Shown here piece by piece: positions 51,142 through 60,104 of a DNA stretch of 64,000 bases. The stretch is from Streptomyces sp. CB02009 (GTDB lineage: Bacteria; Actinomycetota; Actinomycetes; Streptomycetales; Streptomycetaceae), in contig NZ_LIVV01000004.1 in assembly GCF_001905825.1 (NCBI RefSeq), forward strand, positions 62,001 through 126,000, written 5' to 3'. The notes beneath the pieces were generated by a model. It saw only the letters and a program-made list of their open reading frames with translations. It made no database searches and had not been told where the DNA came from. The position numbers were made by a program, and so were the translations under genes. Numbering within the stretch: position 1 is the first letter of the stretch; every line of letters starts with the position of its first letter.

Positions 51142-52362
51142 ATGCGCGACGCGATCAGGGAATCCGGCCGGGCGTCGCTCCATCTCCTGAGCGGGGCCGC
51201 GATCGCGCTCCTCTGCTACCTGATGGTCGGCGTCGCCCTCTTCACGGCCTTCCTCACCGCCACCGTGATCGGCGCGGGCGTGCTCCCCGAGAGCGTGCTG
51301 CTGCTGCGCCGGCTGGCCGGCTGGGAGCGCCGCCGGACCGCCGCCCGCACCGGGACGCCCGTCCCGGAGGCGTATCTGCCGCTCGAAGGCCCCCTCCCCG
51401 CGCGCGTGCGGACCGCCGTCACCGATCCGGGCACGGGGCGGGACCTGGTCTGGGCGGCCGCGCAGCTGCTGTACGGCATGGGGGTCTGGTTCGCCTCCCT
51501 GGTGCTGTGGGCGCCCGCGCTGCTGGTCGACGGTGTGGTGACCGGGCTCGCGGGGCGGCGGCCGGTGGCACTGCCGCTGATCGGACGGCTCGCCGACCTG
51601 GGGGCCGAGTGGTCGCGCGCGCTGCTCACGCCGACCCCCGCGGCCGCGCGGGCCGCCGCGCTCGCCGCCCGGGTCGAGGAGCTGACGGCCACCCGGGCCG
51701 GCGCGATCGCCGCGCACGGCGCCGAGCTGCGCCGGATCGAGCGCGATCTGCACGACGGCACACAGGCCCGGCTCGTGGCGCTCTCCATGCGGATCGGTCT
51801 GGCCAAGCGGGCGTACGACTCCGATCCCGTGGCCGCGCGGAAGCTCCTCGACGACGCGCAGACCCAGGCCGAGGAGGCACTGGCCGAGCTGCGGCACGTG
51901 GTGCGCGGCATCCACCCGCCGATCCTCACCGACCGGGGGCTGAGCGGGGCGGTGCGGGCCCTCGCCGCGAGCAGCGGCCTGGAGGTGGAGGTGTCCGTGA
52001 CGGGCCTGGCCGACCACGCGCCCGGCGACGGTCCGGAGCACGCCGACGACCGCCGGGCGGCCGCCCCCCGCGCCCCCGCCGCCGTCGAGGCCGCCGCCTA
52101 CTTCGTGGTCGCCGAGGCCCTCACCAACGCCGCCAAGCACAGCGGAGCCACCCGCGCCTCCGTCGCCCTCGTCCGCGAACCGACCGCTCTTCGCGCGCGC
52201 GTGGCGGACGAGGGACGGGGCGGGGCCGAGGCCGGCGAGAGCGGCGGCTCCGGGCTCCTCGGCATGCGCCGCCGGGTCGCCGCGCTCGACGGCACCGTAC
52301 GACTGACCAGCCCCGAAGGGGGCCCGACCGTGATCGAAGTGGAGCTTCCGTGCGTGTGGTGA
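51142..52362 (+). CDS. Sensor histidine kinase (HisKA_3 type)
   Basis: This 406-residue kinase has an N-terminal putative sensor region of four hydrophobic segments (ALLCYLMVGVALFTAFLTATVIGAG, ELLLWAP-like WFASLVLWAPALLVDGVVTG), then the dimerisation helix with phospho-accepting His204 (ELRRIERDLHDGTQARLVAL) and a HATPase domain (AEALTNAAKHSGATR, DEGRGG, GSGLLGMRRRV). Such kinases sense the cell envelope. It overlaps the response regulator gene by 13 bases. Confidence 0.93.
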   Translation: MRDAIRESGRASLHLLSGAAIALLCYLMVGVALFTAFLTATVIGAGVLPESVLLLRRLAGWERRRTAARTGTPVPEAYLPLEGPLPARVRTAVTDPGTGRDLVWAAAQLLYGMGVWFASLVLWAPALLVDGVVTGLAGRRPVALPLIGRLADLGAEWSRALLTPTPAAARAAALAARVEELTATRAGAIAAHGAELRRIERDLHDGTQARLVALSMRIGLAKRAYDSDPVAARKLLDDAQTQAEEALAELRHVVRGIHPPILTDRGLSGAVRALAASSGLEVEVSVTGLADHAPGDGPEHADDRRAAAPRAPAAVEAAAYFVVAEALTNAAKHSGATRASVALVREPTALRARVADEGRGGAEAGESGGSGLLGMRRRVAALDGTVRLTSPEGGPTVIEVELPCVW

Positions 52363-52994
52363 TCGCCGAGGACAACGCCCTCCTGCGGGAGGGCCTCGTG
52401 CTGCTGCTGACCTCGTCCGGCCATGAGGTCGCCGGGGTCGCGGCGACCGGCCCCGAGGTCCTGCCGCTGCTCCTGGAGCACCGCCCGGACGTGGCCGTCC
52501 TCGACGTGCGGATGCCCCCCGGCTTCCGCGACGAGGGGCTGCGGGCGGCGCTCGCGGCCCGCGAGGAACTGCCGGACCTTCCGGTGCTCGTGCTCTCCCA
52601 GTACGTGGAGGAGACGTACGCCGCCGAGCTCCTGGGCGGCGGCGCGCGGGGCGTCGGCTACCTCCTGAAGGACCGGGTGGGCCGGGTGGACGAGTTCCTC
52701 GACGCCCTGGAACGGGTCGCCGCCGGTGGTACGGCCCTGGACCCCGAGGTCGTCACCGAGCTGCTCTCCCGCCGCCGCGACGACCCGCTGGACTCGCTCA
52801 CCCCCCGGGAGCGCGAGGTCCTCGAACTGATGGCGCAGGGGCACGACAACGGCACGATCGCCCGCTCGATGGTGGTCACCGAGCGGGCCGTGCACAAGCA
52901 CATCGGCAATGTCTTCCTGAAGCTCGGCCTGCCGCCGACCGACAGCGGCGGCCACCGCCGGGTGCTGGCCGTCCTCGCCTACCTCGACGCCTGA
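52350..52994 (+). CDS. NarL/LuxR-type response regulator
   Basis: This 214-residue regulator has a receiver domain with Asp52 in VAVLDVRMPP, acidic residues at the start (AEDNALLREGL) and Lys in the LLKDRV loop. A LuxR helix-turn-helix follows (LTPREREVLELMAQGHDNGTIARSMVVTERAVHKHIGNVFLKLGL). GTG 52350 lies inside the kinase gene, so the two are translationally coupled. The adjacent convergent ABC exporter is a plausible target. Confidence 0.95.
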   Translation: MRVVIAEDNALLREGLVLLLTSSGHEVAGVAATGPEVLPLLLEHRPDVAVLDVRMPPGFRDEGLRAALAAREELPDLPVLVLSQYVEETYAAELLGGGARGVGYLLKDRVGRVDEFLDALERVAAGGTALDPEVVTELLSRRRDDPLDSLTPREREVLELMAQGHDNGTIARSMVVTERAVHKHIGNVFLKLGLPPTDSGGHRRVLAVLAYLDA

Positions 52995-53029
52995 GCCCGG
53001 CCGGGGACGCCGCCGACTCGGCCCGCGGG

Positions 53030-55450
53030 TCAGGTCGGCCGCCGCCGCGAGGGCAGGAACACCCCCGCCACCACCGTGACCACCACCGCGCCCGCGATCA
53101 GGGCCGCCTGCTCGGGCGGCAGGTACGGCAGCCCGCCCGTGAGGGCCCAGGCGAAGGCGGTCAGCGGCAGTGCGGCCACCACGACGCCGACGAGCAGTCC
53201 TGCGGCGGTCAGGAACCCCGCCTCCAGGCCGAGCATCCGGCGCAGCTGCCCGGCCGACGCGCCCACCTGGCCGAGGAGGTGGAGTTCGCCGCGCCGTCCC
53301 GCGCCGATGAGGGTGAGGGTGCTGAGGACGGAGAGGAGGGTGAGGCCGCCGATCGCGGAGACGATCACGGCCGAGACGATGCTCTGGAGCGCGGCACCCG
53401 GCGGACTCACCTGCTCGGGCGCCACGGGGGGACCCGCGGCCGCCTTCGCCGTGGACGCCAGGACGCGCGCGGGGTACGGATCGCTCATGTGCGGGGCCAG
53501 TTCGGCCTTCGGGAGCAGGAACTCGCCGAGCGCGAGCGAGCGTTCGTACACCGCCACCACCCGAAGCCGCTTCGGGGTGCCGTCCCCGAGCCGGAGGTCC
53601 ACCGTCGAACCGGGGCGTACGTCCAGCGAGTCGGCCATGTCCGAGCCGACCGCGACCGTGCCCGTACGGGCGAGTCCGGTCAGGTCGCCCGTGACGGCCC
53701 CGGGGTCGAGCGTGCCCGTCAGGCCCGCCGCGTCCACGCCGAGCACCGGAAGCCGGTCGAGGCGCGGCGCACCGGCCTCCGTCCGGGCCAGGACGACCGT
53801 CGAACGCAGGACGTCCGTGGCCGCGTCGACCCCCGGCAGCCGCCGCACCCGCTCCGCCGTCGTCCCGGTGAGCGCGAGGTCGGCGGTCGTCGCCGCCTTC
53901 GCCTGCTCGTCGGCGGCCCGCCCCATGGTCGTGCCCGCCGAGAGCTGCACGAGCGCGAAGGCGGTGACGAGGACGACCGGTACGAGCGCCGCCCCGAGGC
54001 GCCGCGAGTGGGCGCTCGCACCCGCGGCGGTGAGCCGTCCTGGCGCACCGCCGAACCGGCGGAACGGCAGGTCAAGGACCTTCATCGCCGCCCCGGCGAT
54101 CCAGGGGCCGAGGACCGCGCACCCGGCGACCAGGGTCACCGTGGCCGCCCCGGCGGCGGCGCCTGCGGCCTCGCCGCCCTGGGCGGTGGCGGTGACGGCC
54201 GACGCGACGCCCAGCAGGAGCAGCCCGGCCCCGACGGCCCGCCGCACACCGCCCTTCCCCGGCCGCCGGGGCCGGCGGGCGGCGAACAGGACGACGAGCC
54301 GGGTGATCCCCACGACCACGGCCGCGACCACCAGGGAGGCGGCGAACAGCCAGGGCGGGGAGGGGAGTTCAAGGCCCTCGGGAACGACTCCCGCCCGGGT
54401 CCGCAGCGCCGACCACAGCCCGAGGAACACCGGTACGGCCACGACCGCGCCGCACAGCGCCGCGAGCCCCGCCACCCGGGTCACCTCCCGGCCGGCCGCC
54501 GCCCGCACCTGACGGGCCGTCGCACCGATCGAGAGCAGCAACTCCCGCTCACCGGAACGCTGCTGGAGCGCCTGGGCGACGAGCGAGGCCAGTACGAGCA
54601 CGGCGACGAGCACGACGGTCCCGGAGATCGCCGCGAGGAGCTGGAGGAGCTCCATGCGCGCGGGCGCCGCGGCGAGGTGTTCGGGCCCGCCCCGGCCGTC
54701 GCCGGTGAACGCCCGGAGCGGCTGCCCCGAGGCGGTGTCCTTCAGTCCGGCCTCGTCGAGGGCCGCCCGCACGCGCGCGTGGAGGGTGTCCACGGGTACG
54801 CCGGGTTCGGCGAGCACGCCGACGGCGTCGACGGTGCCGGGGTGCCCGGCGAGCCTCCGCGCCTCGGCCGCCGTGACGTACAGGGCGGCGGGCCCGTCGG
54901 CGAGGCCGACGACCTTCCGTCCGGCGACGGTGTCCCCGATCCGCGCCCCGGCGGCGGAGCCCATGACGGCCTCGCCCGCGCCGCGCGGCGCGCGCCCGTC
55001 GACCAGCCGGTGGGGGGCCAGCCGAGCGGCCTCCCAGGACCGCCCGCCGTAGGCCTTCGGGGCCGGCTGGGCGCCCGTGGCCAGCTCCCGTACGACGAAG
55101 GTGTGGTCGGGCACGGCGGCCCGGACCCCCGGGACCGTCCGCAGCACGTCGACGGTCGCGCTCGGGATCCGTACCCGCTCGGTCAGGCCCGCCGACTGCG
55201 TCTGCGGCTCGCTCCCCCACGGCTTCGTCGTCCAGCGGACCTCCTGGTCACCGGCGACGACGACGGGCGCGGCGGCGTACCGCTCCACGCGCGCGTGGCC
55301 GAGGGCCGCCGAGCCGGCGGCGAGGGCCAGGGCGCCGAGCAGCACGGAGGTGACGGCGACGGCGGCGAACACGGCGGCCCAGGCCTTGCGGTGCGCCCGC
55401 AGGGAGCGGGCGGCGAGCAGCCGGACGGCGGGGTTCCCGAGCGGCTTCAC
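53030..55450 (-). CDS. FtsX-type ABC transporter permease
   Basis: This 806-residue membrane protein has an N-terminal transmembrane helix, two extracytoplasmic regions and two FtsX cores. The first core is ALQQRSGERELLLSIGATARQVRAAAGREVTRV. The second is LIGAGRRGELHLLGQVGASAGQLRRMLGLEAGFL near the C-terminus. GTG 55450 overlaps the ATPase stop (GTGA). The ABC pair converges on the two-component system with a 35-bp gap, an arrangement reminiscent of peptide-sensing exporter modules. Confidence 0.9.
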   Translation of the reverse strand: MKPLGNPAVRLLAARSLRAHRKAWAAVFAAVAVTSVLLGALALAAGSAALGHARVERYAAAPVVVAGDQEVRWTTKPWGSEPQTQSAGLTERVRIPSATVDVLRTVPGVRAAVPDHTFVVRELATGAQPAPKAYGGRSWEAARLAPHRLVDGRAPRGAGEAVMGSAAGARIGDTVAGRKVVGLADGPAALYVTAAEARRLAGHPGTVDAVGVLAEPGVPVDTLHARVRAALDEAGLKDTASGQPLRAFTGDGRGGPEHLAAAPARMELLQLLAAISGTVVLVAVLVLASLVAQALQQRSGERELLLSIGATARQVRAAAGREVTRVAGLAALCGAVVAVPVFLGLWSALRTRAGVVPEGLELPSPPWLFAASLVVAAVVVGITRLVVLFAARRPRRPGKGGVRRAVGAGLLLLGVASAVTATAQGGEAAGAAAGAATVTLVAGCAVLGPWIAGAAMKVLDLPFRRFGGAPGRLTAAGASAHSRRLGAALVPVVLVTAFALVQLSAGTTMGRAADEQAKAATTADLALTGTTAERVRRLPGVDAATDVLRSTVVLARTEAGAPRLDRLPVLGVDAAGLTGTLDPGAVTGDLTGLARTGTVAVGSDMADSLDVRPGSTVDLRLGDGTPKRLRVVAVYERSLALGEFLLPKAELAPHMSDPYPARVLASTAKAAAGPPVAPEQVSPPGAALQSIVSAVIVSAIGGLTLLSVLSTLTLIGAGRRGELHLLGQVGASAGQLRRMLGLEAGFLTAAGLLVGVVVAALPLTAFAWALTGGLPYLPPEQAALIAGAVVVTVVAGVFLPSRRRPT

Positions 55451-56346
55451 CGGGCCACCGCCGTTCGGCGGAACGAGTGGCCGGCGTGAGCGGCCGGCGT
55501 GGCGTGAGCGGCCGGTGTGGCGTGAGCGGCCGGTGTGGCGTGCCCGCCCGGAAAGTGCGCGCCCTGAAGGTGCGCGCCCGCCATCTCCCGTACCCCCAGC
55601 ATCTCCCGTACTCCCGACTCGTCCGGGCGGTCGAGGCGTCCGGCGAGCCTGCCCCGGTCGAGGAACACGGCCTCGTCCGTCCAGGCGGCCGCCACCGGGT
55701 CGTGGGTGACGAGGACGACGGTGGTCCCCCGCTCGTCGACCGCGCGCCGCAGCAGGGCGAGGACGCCGGCCGCCGTGACCGGGTCGAGGGCGGCGGTCGG
55801 CTCGTCGGCGAAGACGACCTCGGGTTCGTTGACCAGGGCGCGGGCGATGGCCACCCGCTGGCGCTGGCCGCCGGACAGGTTCTCCGGCCTGTCCCCGGCC
55901 CGGTCCGCGAGGCCGACGGCCGCGAGACCGGCGAGGGCGCGGGCGTCGAGCTCCCGGCCCTCCCGGGCTCCGGCGAGGAGCAGCGGCAGGGTGACGTTCT
56001 CGCGCACGTCGAGGGCGGAGACGAGGTTCAGCGACTGGAAGACGAAGCCGATCCGGTCGCGGCGGAGCCGGGTGAGCCCGGCCGCCTTCAGCGTGGCGAG
56101 GTCGGTGCCCCCGATCCGTACCGTTCCGGCCGTCGGCCGTTCGAGTCCCGCGGCGCACCGCAGCAGGGTGGACTTGCCGGAACCGGAGGGGCCCATCACG
56201 GCCACGAACCGGCCGCGCGCCACCGTCAGGCTCACCCCGTCGAGCGCGGGGGCCCCGCGCCCGTACGTCCGGCCCACCCCGTCGAGGGCGAGGGCCGCGT
56301 CCAGGGCGCGGGCGGCACCGCTCTCCGTCACTGCAGTCGTCGTCAT
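55447..56346 (-). CDS. ABC transporter ATP-binding protein with His-rich tail
   Basis: This 299-residue ATPase has Walker A GPSGSGKST (Lys58), the Q-loop FVFQSLNLV, LSGGQRQRVAIARAL, Walker B EVVFADEPTAALD and VLVTHDP. The C-terminal tail carries a tandem (HATPAA)n stretch with five or more histidines, encoded by an 18-bp repeat. ATG 56346 is preferred over an ATG 25 codons upstream that lies in the tmk terminator region. It is coupled to the permease. Confidence 0.9.
   Translation of the reverse strand: MTTTAVTESGAARALDAALALDGVGRTYGRGAPALDGVSLTVARGRFVAVMGPSGSGKSTLLRCAAGLERPTAGTVRIGGTDLATLKAAGLTRLRRDRIGFVFQSLNLVSALDVRENVTLPLLLAGAREGRELDARALAGLAAVGLADRAGDRPENLSGGQRQRVAIARALVNEPEVVFADEPTAALDPVTAAGVLALLRRAVDERGTTVVLVTHDPVAAAWTDEAVFLDRGRLAGRLDRPDESGVREMLGVREMAGAHLQGAHFPGGHATPAAHATPAAHATPAAHAGHSFRRTAVAR
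55486..55539. repeat. 18-bp tandem repeat, three units
   Basis: GTGAGCGGCCGGYGTGGC occurs three times back to back, in frame, and encodes the HATPAA tail of the ABC ATPase. Confidence 0.9.
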
Positions 56347-56398
56347 ACCGACAACGCTAGAAAAGTGCAGGTCAGCGGGGTATGGGGCTGGCTGCCCG

Positions 56399-56428
56399 AG
56401 AGGGGGTGGAGCTAGCTCCACCCCCTCT
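56399..56428 (-). terminator. tmk terminator
   Basis: A perfect 30-bp palindrome (AGAGGGGGTGGAGCT / AGCTCCACCCCCTCT) lies 26 bp after the tmk-fusion stop. Confidence 0.85.
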
Positions 56429-56454
56429 GCTCCCTCCCCCGTCCGGGGAGCGGG

Positions 56455-59400
56455 TCAGCGGCGGCGCCGCGGGCCCTCGTCCTCGTCGTCGTGCGGGCCG
56501 AACAGCTCGTCCGCGAGCGTCGGCAGATCGTCGAGCGGGGTCTCCTCCGCCCAGTCGGAGCGGCGGCGGGGCCGGCCGTTCTCGTCGAGCTGGGGCAGCT
56601 CGCGGGTCCGGTCGTTCGCGCCCTGCGGCTGCTGCCGGGCGGACCCGGCGTCCCGGAAGATGCCCTGCGGCACCCGGTCGACCGGGTCGGACGGCGGGGT
56701 GTCCCGGACGGACGGGGTGTCCCGGACGGCAGGCAGGACGGCGGTCTCCTCGGCGTCCCGCACGGGCCGCAGGACGGCGGTCTCGTCGGCCGCGCGCTCC
56801 TCGATCCGGGGCAGGACACTGGTCTCCGCCTCCGGCTTCGTGGTCCGCACGATCGGCGTGGCGACGGTGACCTCCTCGGGCGACACGGTCGGCGCGTCCG
56901 GCTCGGCGGCCGGCTTCCCGTCCCGCGCCCCGGCAGAGGTCCCTGCAGACGTCCCTGCCGACGCCCCGGCCGAGGTCCGGCCCCGCGCCCCGGCCCGCGT
57001 CGTGCTCGGCTCCGCGATCCGCGGATCCGGCTTCACGATCGGGGTCGCCTGGGTGACCTCGTTGGCCGAGAGCTCGACGGCCGCGGCCTCGGCGGCCCGC
57101 GCGGCCCGCACGGCGGCGGCCTCCGCCTCGGCCTCTGCCTTCTCCCGCGCGGCCTTCGCGTCGGCGGCGGCCTTCGCCTCCGCCGCTGCCTTCCTCTCGG
57201 CGGCGGCCCGCTCGGCGGAGGCCTTGGCCGCCTCGGCGCGGAGGGCCGCGGCGGCTTCCGCGGCGGCGCGCTCGGCAGCGGCGCGCTCCGCCGCCGCCTT
57301 GGCCGCGGCCTCGGCAGCGGTCTTCTCGGCGGCGGCCTTCGCCGCGGCCTCCTCCGCCGCCTTCGCGGCAGCCGCGGCCTCGGCCATCCGGCGGGCCTCC
57401 TCCGCGCGGAGCAGGGCCTCCTCCGCCTTGCGCTGCTTCTCCAGGCGGCGTTCCTCCGCCTCGGCCCGCAGCCGGGCCTCCTCCTCGGCCTCCTTGCGGA
57501 GCCGCTCCTCTTCCTCCTTGCGGGCCTTCTCCTCGGCCGCGAGGCGCCTGCGCTCCTCCTCGGCGGCGACGCGGGCCTCCTCGGCCTTGCGCCGGGCCTC
57601 CTCGGCCTGGCGCTCGGCCTCCAGGCGGCGCGCCTCCTCCTCCTCGCGGCGCTTGCGCTCCTCCTCCTCGGCGCGGAGCTTGGCGAGCTGCTCCTGGCGC
57701 TCGCGCTCCAGGCGCTCCTCCTCGGCCTTGCGGGCGGCCTCCTCCTCGGCGCGGCGGCGGGCCTCCTCCTCGGCCTTCCGGCGGGCCTCCTCGACGGCCT
57801 TCACCTCGGCCTCGGAGAGCGGCAGCATCCGGTCGAGCCGGTGGCGTACGACGGTGGTGACGGCCTCGGGCTCCTGCCCGGCGTCGACGACGAGGTAGCG
57901 GCTGGGGTCGGCGGCCGCGAGGGCGAGGAATCCGGCCCGTACGCGCGCGTGGAACTCCGGCGGCTCGGACTCCAGGCGGTCGGGCGCCTCGGTGAACCGT
58001 TCCCGCGCGGTCTCGGGGGAGACGTCGAGGACCACGGTCAGGTGCGGGACGAGCCCGTCGGTCGCCCAGCGCGAGATCCGGGCGATCTCGGTCGGTGAGA
58101 GGTCTCGGCCCGCGCCCTGGTAGGCGACGGACGAGTCGATGTAGCGGTCGGAGAGGACGATCGCGCCCCGCTCCAGGGCCGGCCGGACCAAGGAGTCGAC
58201 GTGCTCGGCGCGGTCGGCGGCGTACAGCAGGGCCTCGGCGCGGTTCGAGAGCCCCGCCGACGACACGTCGAGGAGGATCGAGCGGAGCCGCTTGCCGATG
58301 GGGGTGGCGCCGGGCTCGCGGGTGACGACGACCTCGTGGCCCTTGGCCCTGATCCACTCGGCGAGCGCCTGGACCTGGGTGGACTTGCCGGCGCCGTCGC
58401 CGCCCTCCAGGGCGATGAAGAAGCCGGTCGGGGAAGGCGCCTGCACCGGGTCGGAGCCGCGCACCGCGTCGCGCAGGTCGCGGCGGAGCGGGACGCCCGC
58501 CCGGTCGTCGGTCTTCGCCAGGACGAGCGCGGCGACCGGCAGCAGCAGGGCGCCGATCAGGGCGAGCGTGAAGGCGGCGCCGCCGTGCTCGAAGACGAAG
58601 GTCCCCGAGTCGGAGGCGAGCCGGTGCGGTCCGATCGCGGCCGCGAGCAGCGGCGCGGCGAGCGCGCCGATCGCCATGCCGACGCGGGCGGTGGCCTGGA
58701 GGTGCTCGGTGGTGCGGGCCCTGCGGGGCTCCTCGGTCTCCTGGTCGACGAGGGTGTGCCCGGTGTTCGCGGCGACTCCGGCGGCGTAGCCGGCGAGGAC
58801 GGAGAGGAGCAGCACGGTCGCCGTGTCCGGCACCAGGCCCATCGCGATCAGCGCGACGCCGGTGACGGCGGTCACGAGCGCGAGCAGCCGGCGCCGGGAC
58901 AGGACGGGCAGAACCGAGCGGGCGGTGCGGATGCCGACGGCGGTGCCGCCGCTCAGCGCGAGGACGAGCAGCGCGTACGTGACGGGCCCGCCGCCCAGGT
59001 CGTAGGCGTGGAGTACGGCGACGGAGGCGGCCGCGGCGATGGCTCCGGCGACGGTGGCGCAGGTGAGGACGAGCAGCGAGAGGGCTCCGGTACGGCCCTT
59101 CTCGGCGCCTCCCTCGGCGCCCTTGTCGGTCGGCCGGCGCAGTCCCTCCAGGGGCGAGCGGGGCCGGGGGGTCTCCCCGCCGGGCAGCGCCATCGCGTAC
59201 AGGACGGTGACGGAGGCGGCGAACAGACCGGCGGCCACGTACGAGCCGAGGGCGGCCTGGTGCAGCGAGAACCAGTCGATTCCGGCGCCGAGCAGGTTGC
59301 CGATCAGGGTGGCGACGAGCAGGACGGCGGCGGCGACCGGGACGGCGAGGAAGGTGGTGCGCTGGGAGAGCCGGCGCAGCGCGCCGAGGTGGTCGGGCAG

Positions 59401-59958
59401 CGGCCGTACGACCCCGCCCTCGATCGGCGGGGCGGGCAGCAGCGCGGGCGCGGCGCCCTCCCGGCTGACCGTCCAGAGCCGCTCGGCCGCGCCGGTGACG
59501 AAGACGGTGCCGAGCAGGTACCAGAGGGCGTTGCCGGGGGTCCAGTCGATCCACAGCGGTGCGATGACGAGCAGCGCGATCCGGACGCCGTCGGCGCCGA
59601 TCATGGTCCAGCGCCGGTCGAGCGCGCCGCCGGGTCCGGTGAGGGCGGTCAGCGGACCGAGGAGGACGGCTCCGAAGAGGACCGAGGCGAGCAGCCGGGC
59701 GCCGACGACGGCGGCCACGGCGAACGCGGCGCCCCGTTCGCCCCCGCCGAGCGCACCCTCGGTCACCGCGGCCTGGAGGCCGAGGAGGACGAGCACGAGG
59801 AGGGCGAGCGCGTCGCCGGTGCTGCCGACGAAGTGGGCGCTCCACAACCTGCGCAGTGGCTGGTGGCGCAAGAGGGCGCGTACGGCACGCTCCCTGGAAT
59901 CCGCGACGAGTGCGGCGTCGGAATCGCCGAGGCGGTCTGGCTGCTCTGCTCGCGTCAT
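56455..59958 (-). CDS. tmk: MFS transporter-thymidylate kinase-coiled-coil fusion
   Basis: This 1167-residue multidomain protein has about 12 hydrophobic segments of MFS type in residues 1-470. A thymidylate kinase domain follows at about 508-712 (EGGDGAGKST with Lys525, REPGATPIGKRLR, LSDRYIDSSVAYQGAGR). Next come about 245 residues of charged coiled coil (EEARRKAEEEARRRAEEE pattern, with Ala/Lys/Glu runs) and a disordered C-terminal tail of 200 residues with ATPIV repeats. Tmk phosphorylates dTMP for DNA synthesis. This size and layout occur in Streptomyces. ATG 59958 follows AGGGTGGA. Confidence 0.9.
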   Translation of the reverse strand: MTRAEQPDRLGDSDAALVADSRERAVRALLRHQPLRRLWSAHFVGSTGDALALLVLVLLGLQAAVTEGALGGGERGAAFAVAAVVGARLLASVLFGAVLLGPLTALTGPGGALDRRWTMIGADGVRIALLVIAPLWIDWTPGNALWYLLGTVFVTGAAERLWTVSREGAAPALLPAPPIEGGVVRPLPDHLGALRRLSQRTTFLAVPVAAAVLLVATLIGNLLGAGIDWFSLHQAALGSYVAAGLFAASVTVLYAMALPGGETPRPRSPLEGLRRPTDKGAEGGAEKGRTGALSLLVLTCATVAGAIAAAASVAVLHAYDLGGGPVTYALLVLALSGGTAVGIRTARSVLPVLSRRRLLALVTAVTGVALIAMGLVPDTATVLLLSVLAGYAAGVAANTGHTLVDQETEEPRRARTTEHLQATARVGMAIGALAAPLLAAAIGPHRLASDSGTFVFEHGGAAFTLALIGALLLPVAALVLAKTDDRAGVPLRRDLRDAVRGSDPVQAPSPTGFFIALEGGDGAGKSTQVQALAEWIRAKGHEVVVTREPGATPIGKRLRSILLDVSSAGLSNRAEALLYAADRAEHVDSLVRPALERGAIVLSDRYIDSSVAYQGAGRDLSPTEIARISRWATDGLVPHLTVVLDVSPETARERFTEAPDRLESEPPEFHARVRAGFLALAAADPSRYLVVDAGQEPEAVTTVVRHRLDRMLPLSEAEVKAVEEARRKAEEEARRRAEEEAARKAEEERLERERQEQLAKLRAEEEERKRREEEEARRLEAERQAEEARRKAEEARVAAEEERRRLAAEEKARKEEEERLRKEAEEEARLRAEAEERRLEKQRKAEEALLRAEEARRMAEAAAAAKAAEEAAAKAAAEKTAAEAAAKAAAERAAAERAAAEAAAALRAEAAKASAERAAAERKAAAEAKAAADAKAAREKAEAEAEAAAVRAARAAEAAAVELSANEVTQATPIVKPDPRIAEPSTTRAGARGRTSAGASAGTSAGTSAGARDGKPAAEPDAPTVSPEEVTVATPIVRTTKPEAETSVLPRIEERAADETAVLRPVRDAEETAVLPAVRDTPSVRDTPPSDPVDRVPQGIFRDAGSARQQPQGANDRTRELPQLDENGRPRRRSDWAEETPLDDLPTLADELFGPHDDEDEGPRRRR

Positions 59959-60044
59959 CCGTCCACCCTATCCGGACGGCCTTGCTCCCCGTGGCCTCCG
60001 CCCGAACATCCGGACGAGCCTGTGACAGGACGTACACACGAACG

Positions 60045-60081
60045 AAAAAGCGGGGGTGGAGGCGATCGCCTCCACCCCCGC
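60045..60081 (-). terminator. topA terminator
   Basis: A perfect 32-bp palindrome (GCGGGGGTGGAGGCGA / TCGCCTCCACCCCCGC) is followed on the minus strand by TTTTT. Confidence 0.9.
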
Positions 60082-60104
60082 CGGAACGTTCGTCCGCGGA
60101 CCGG

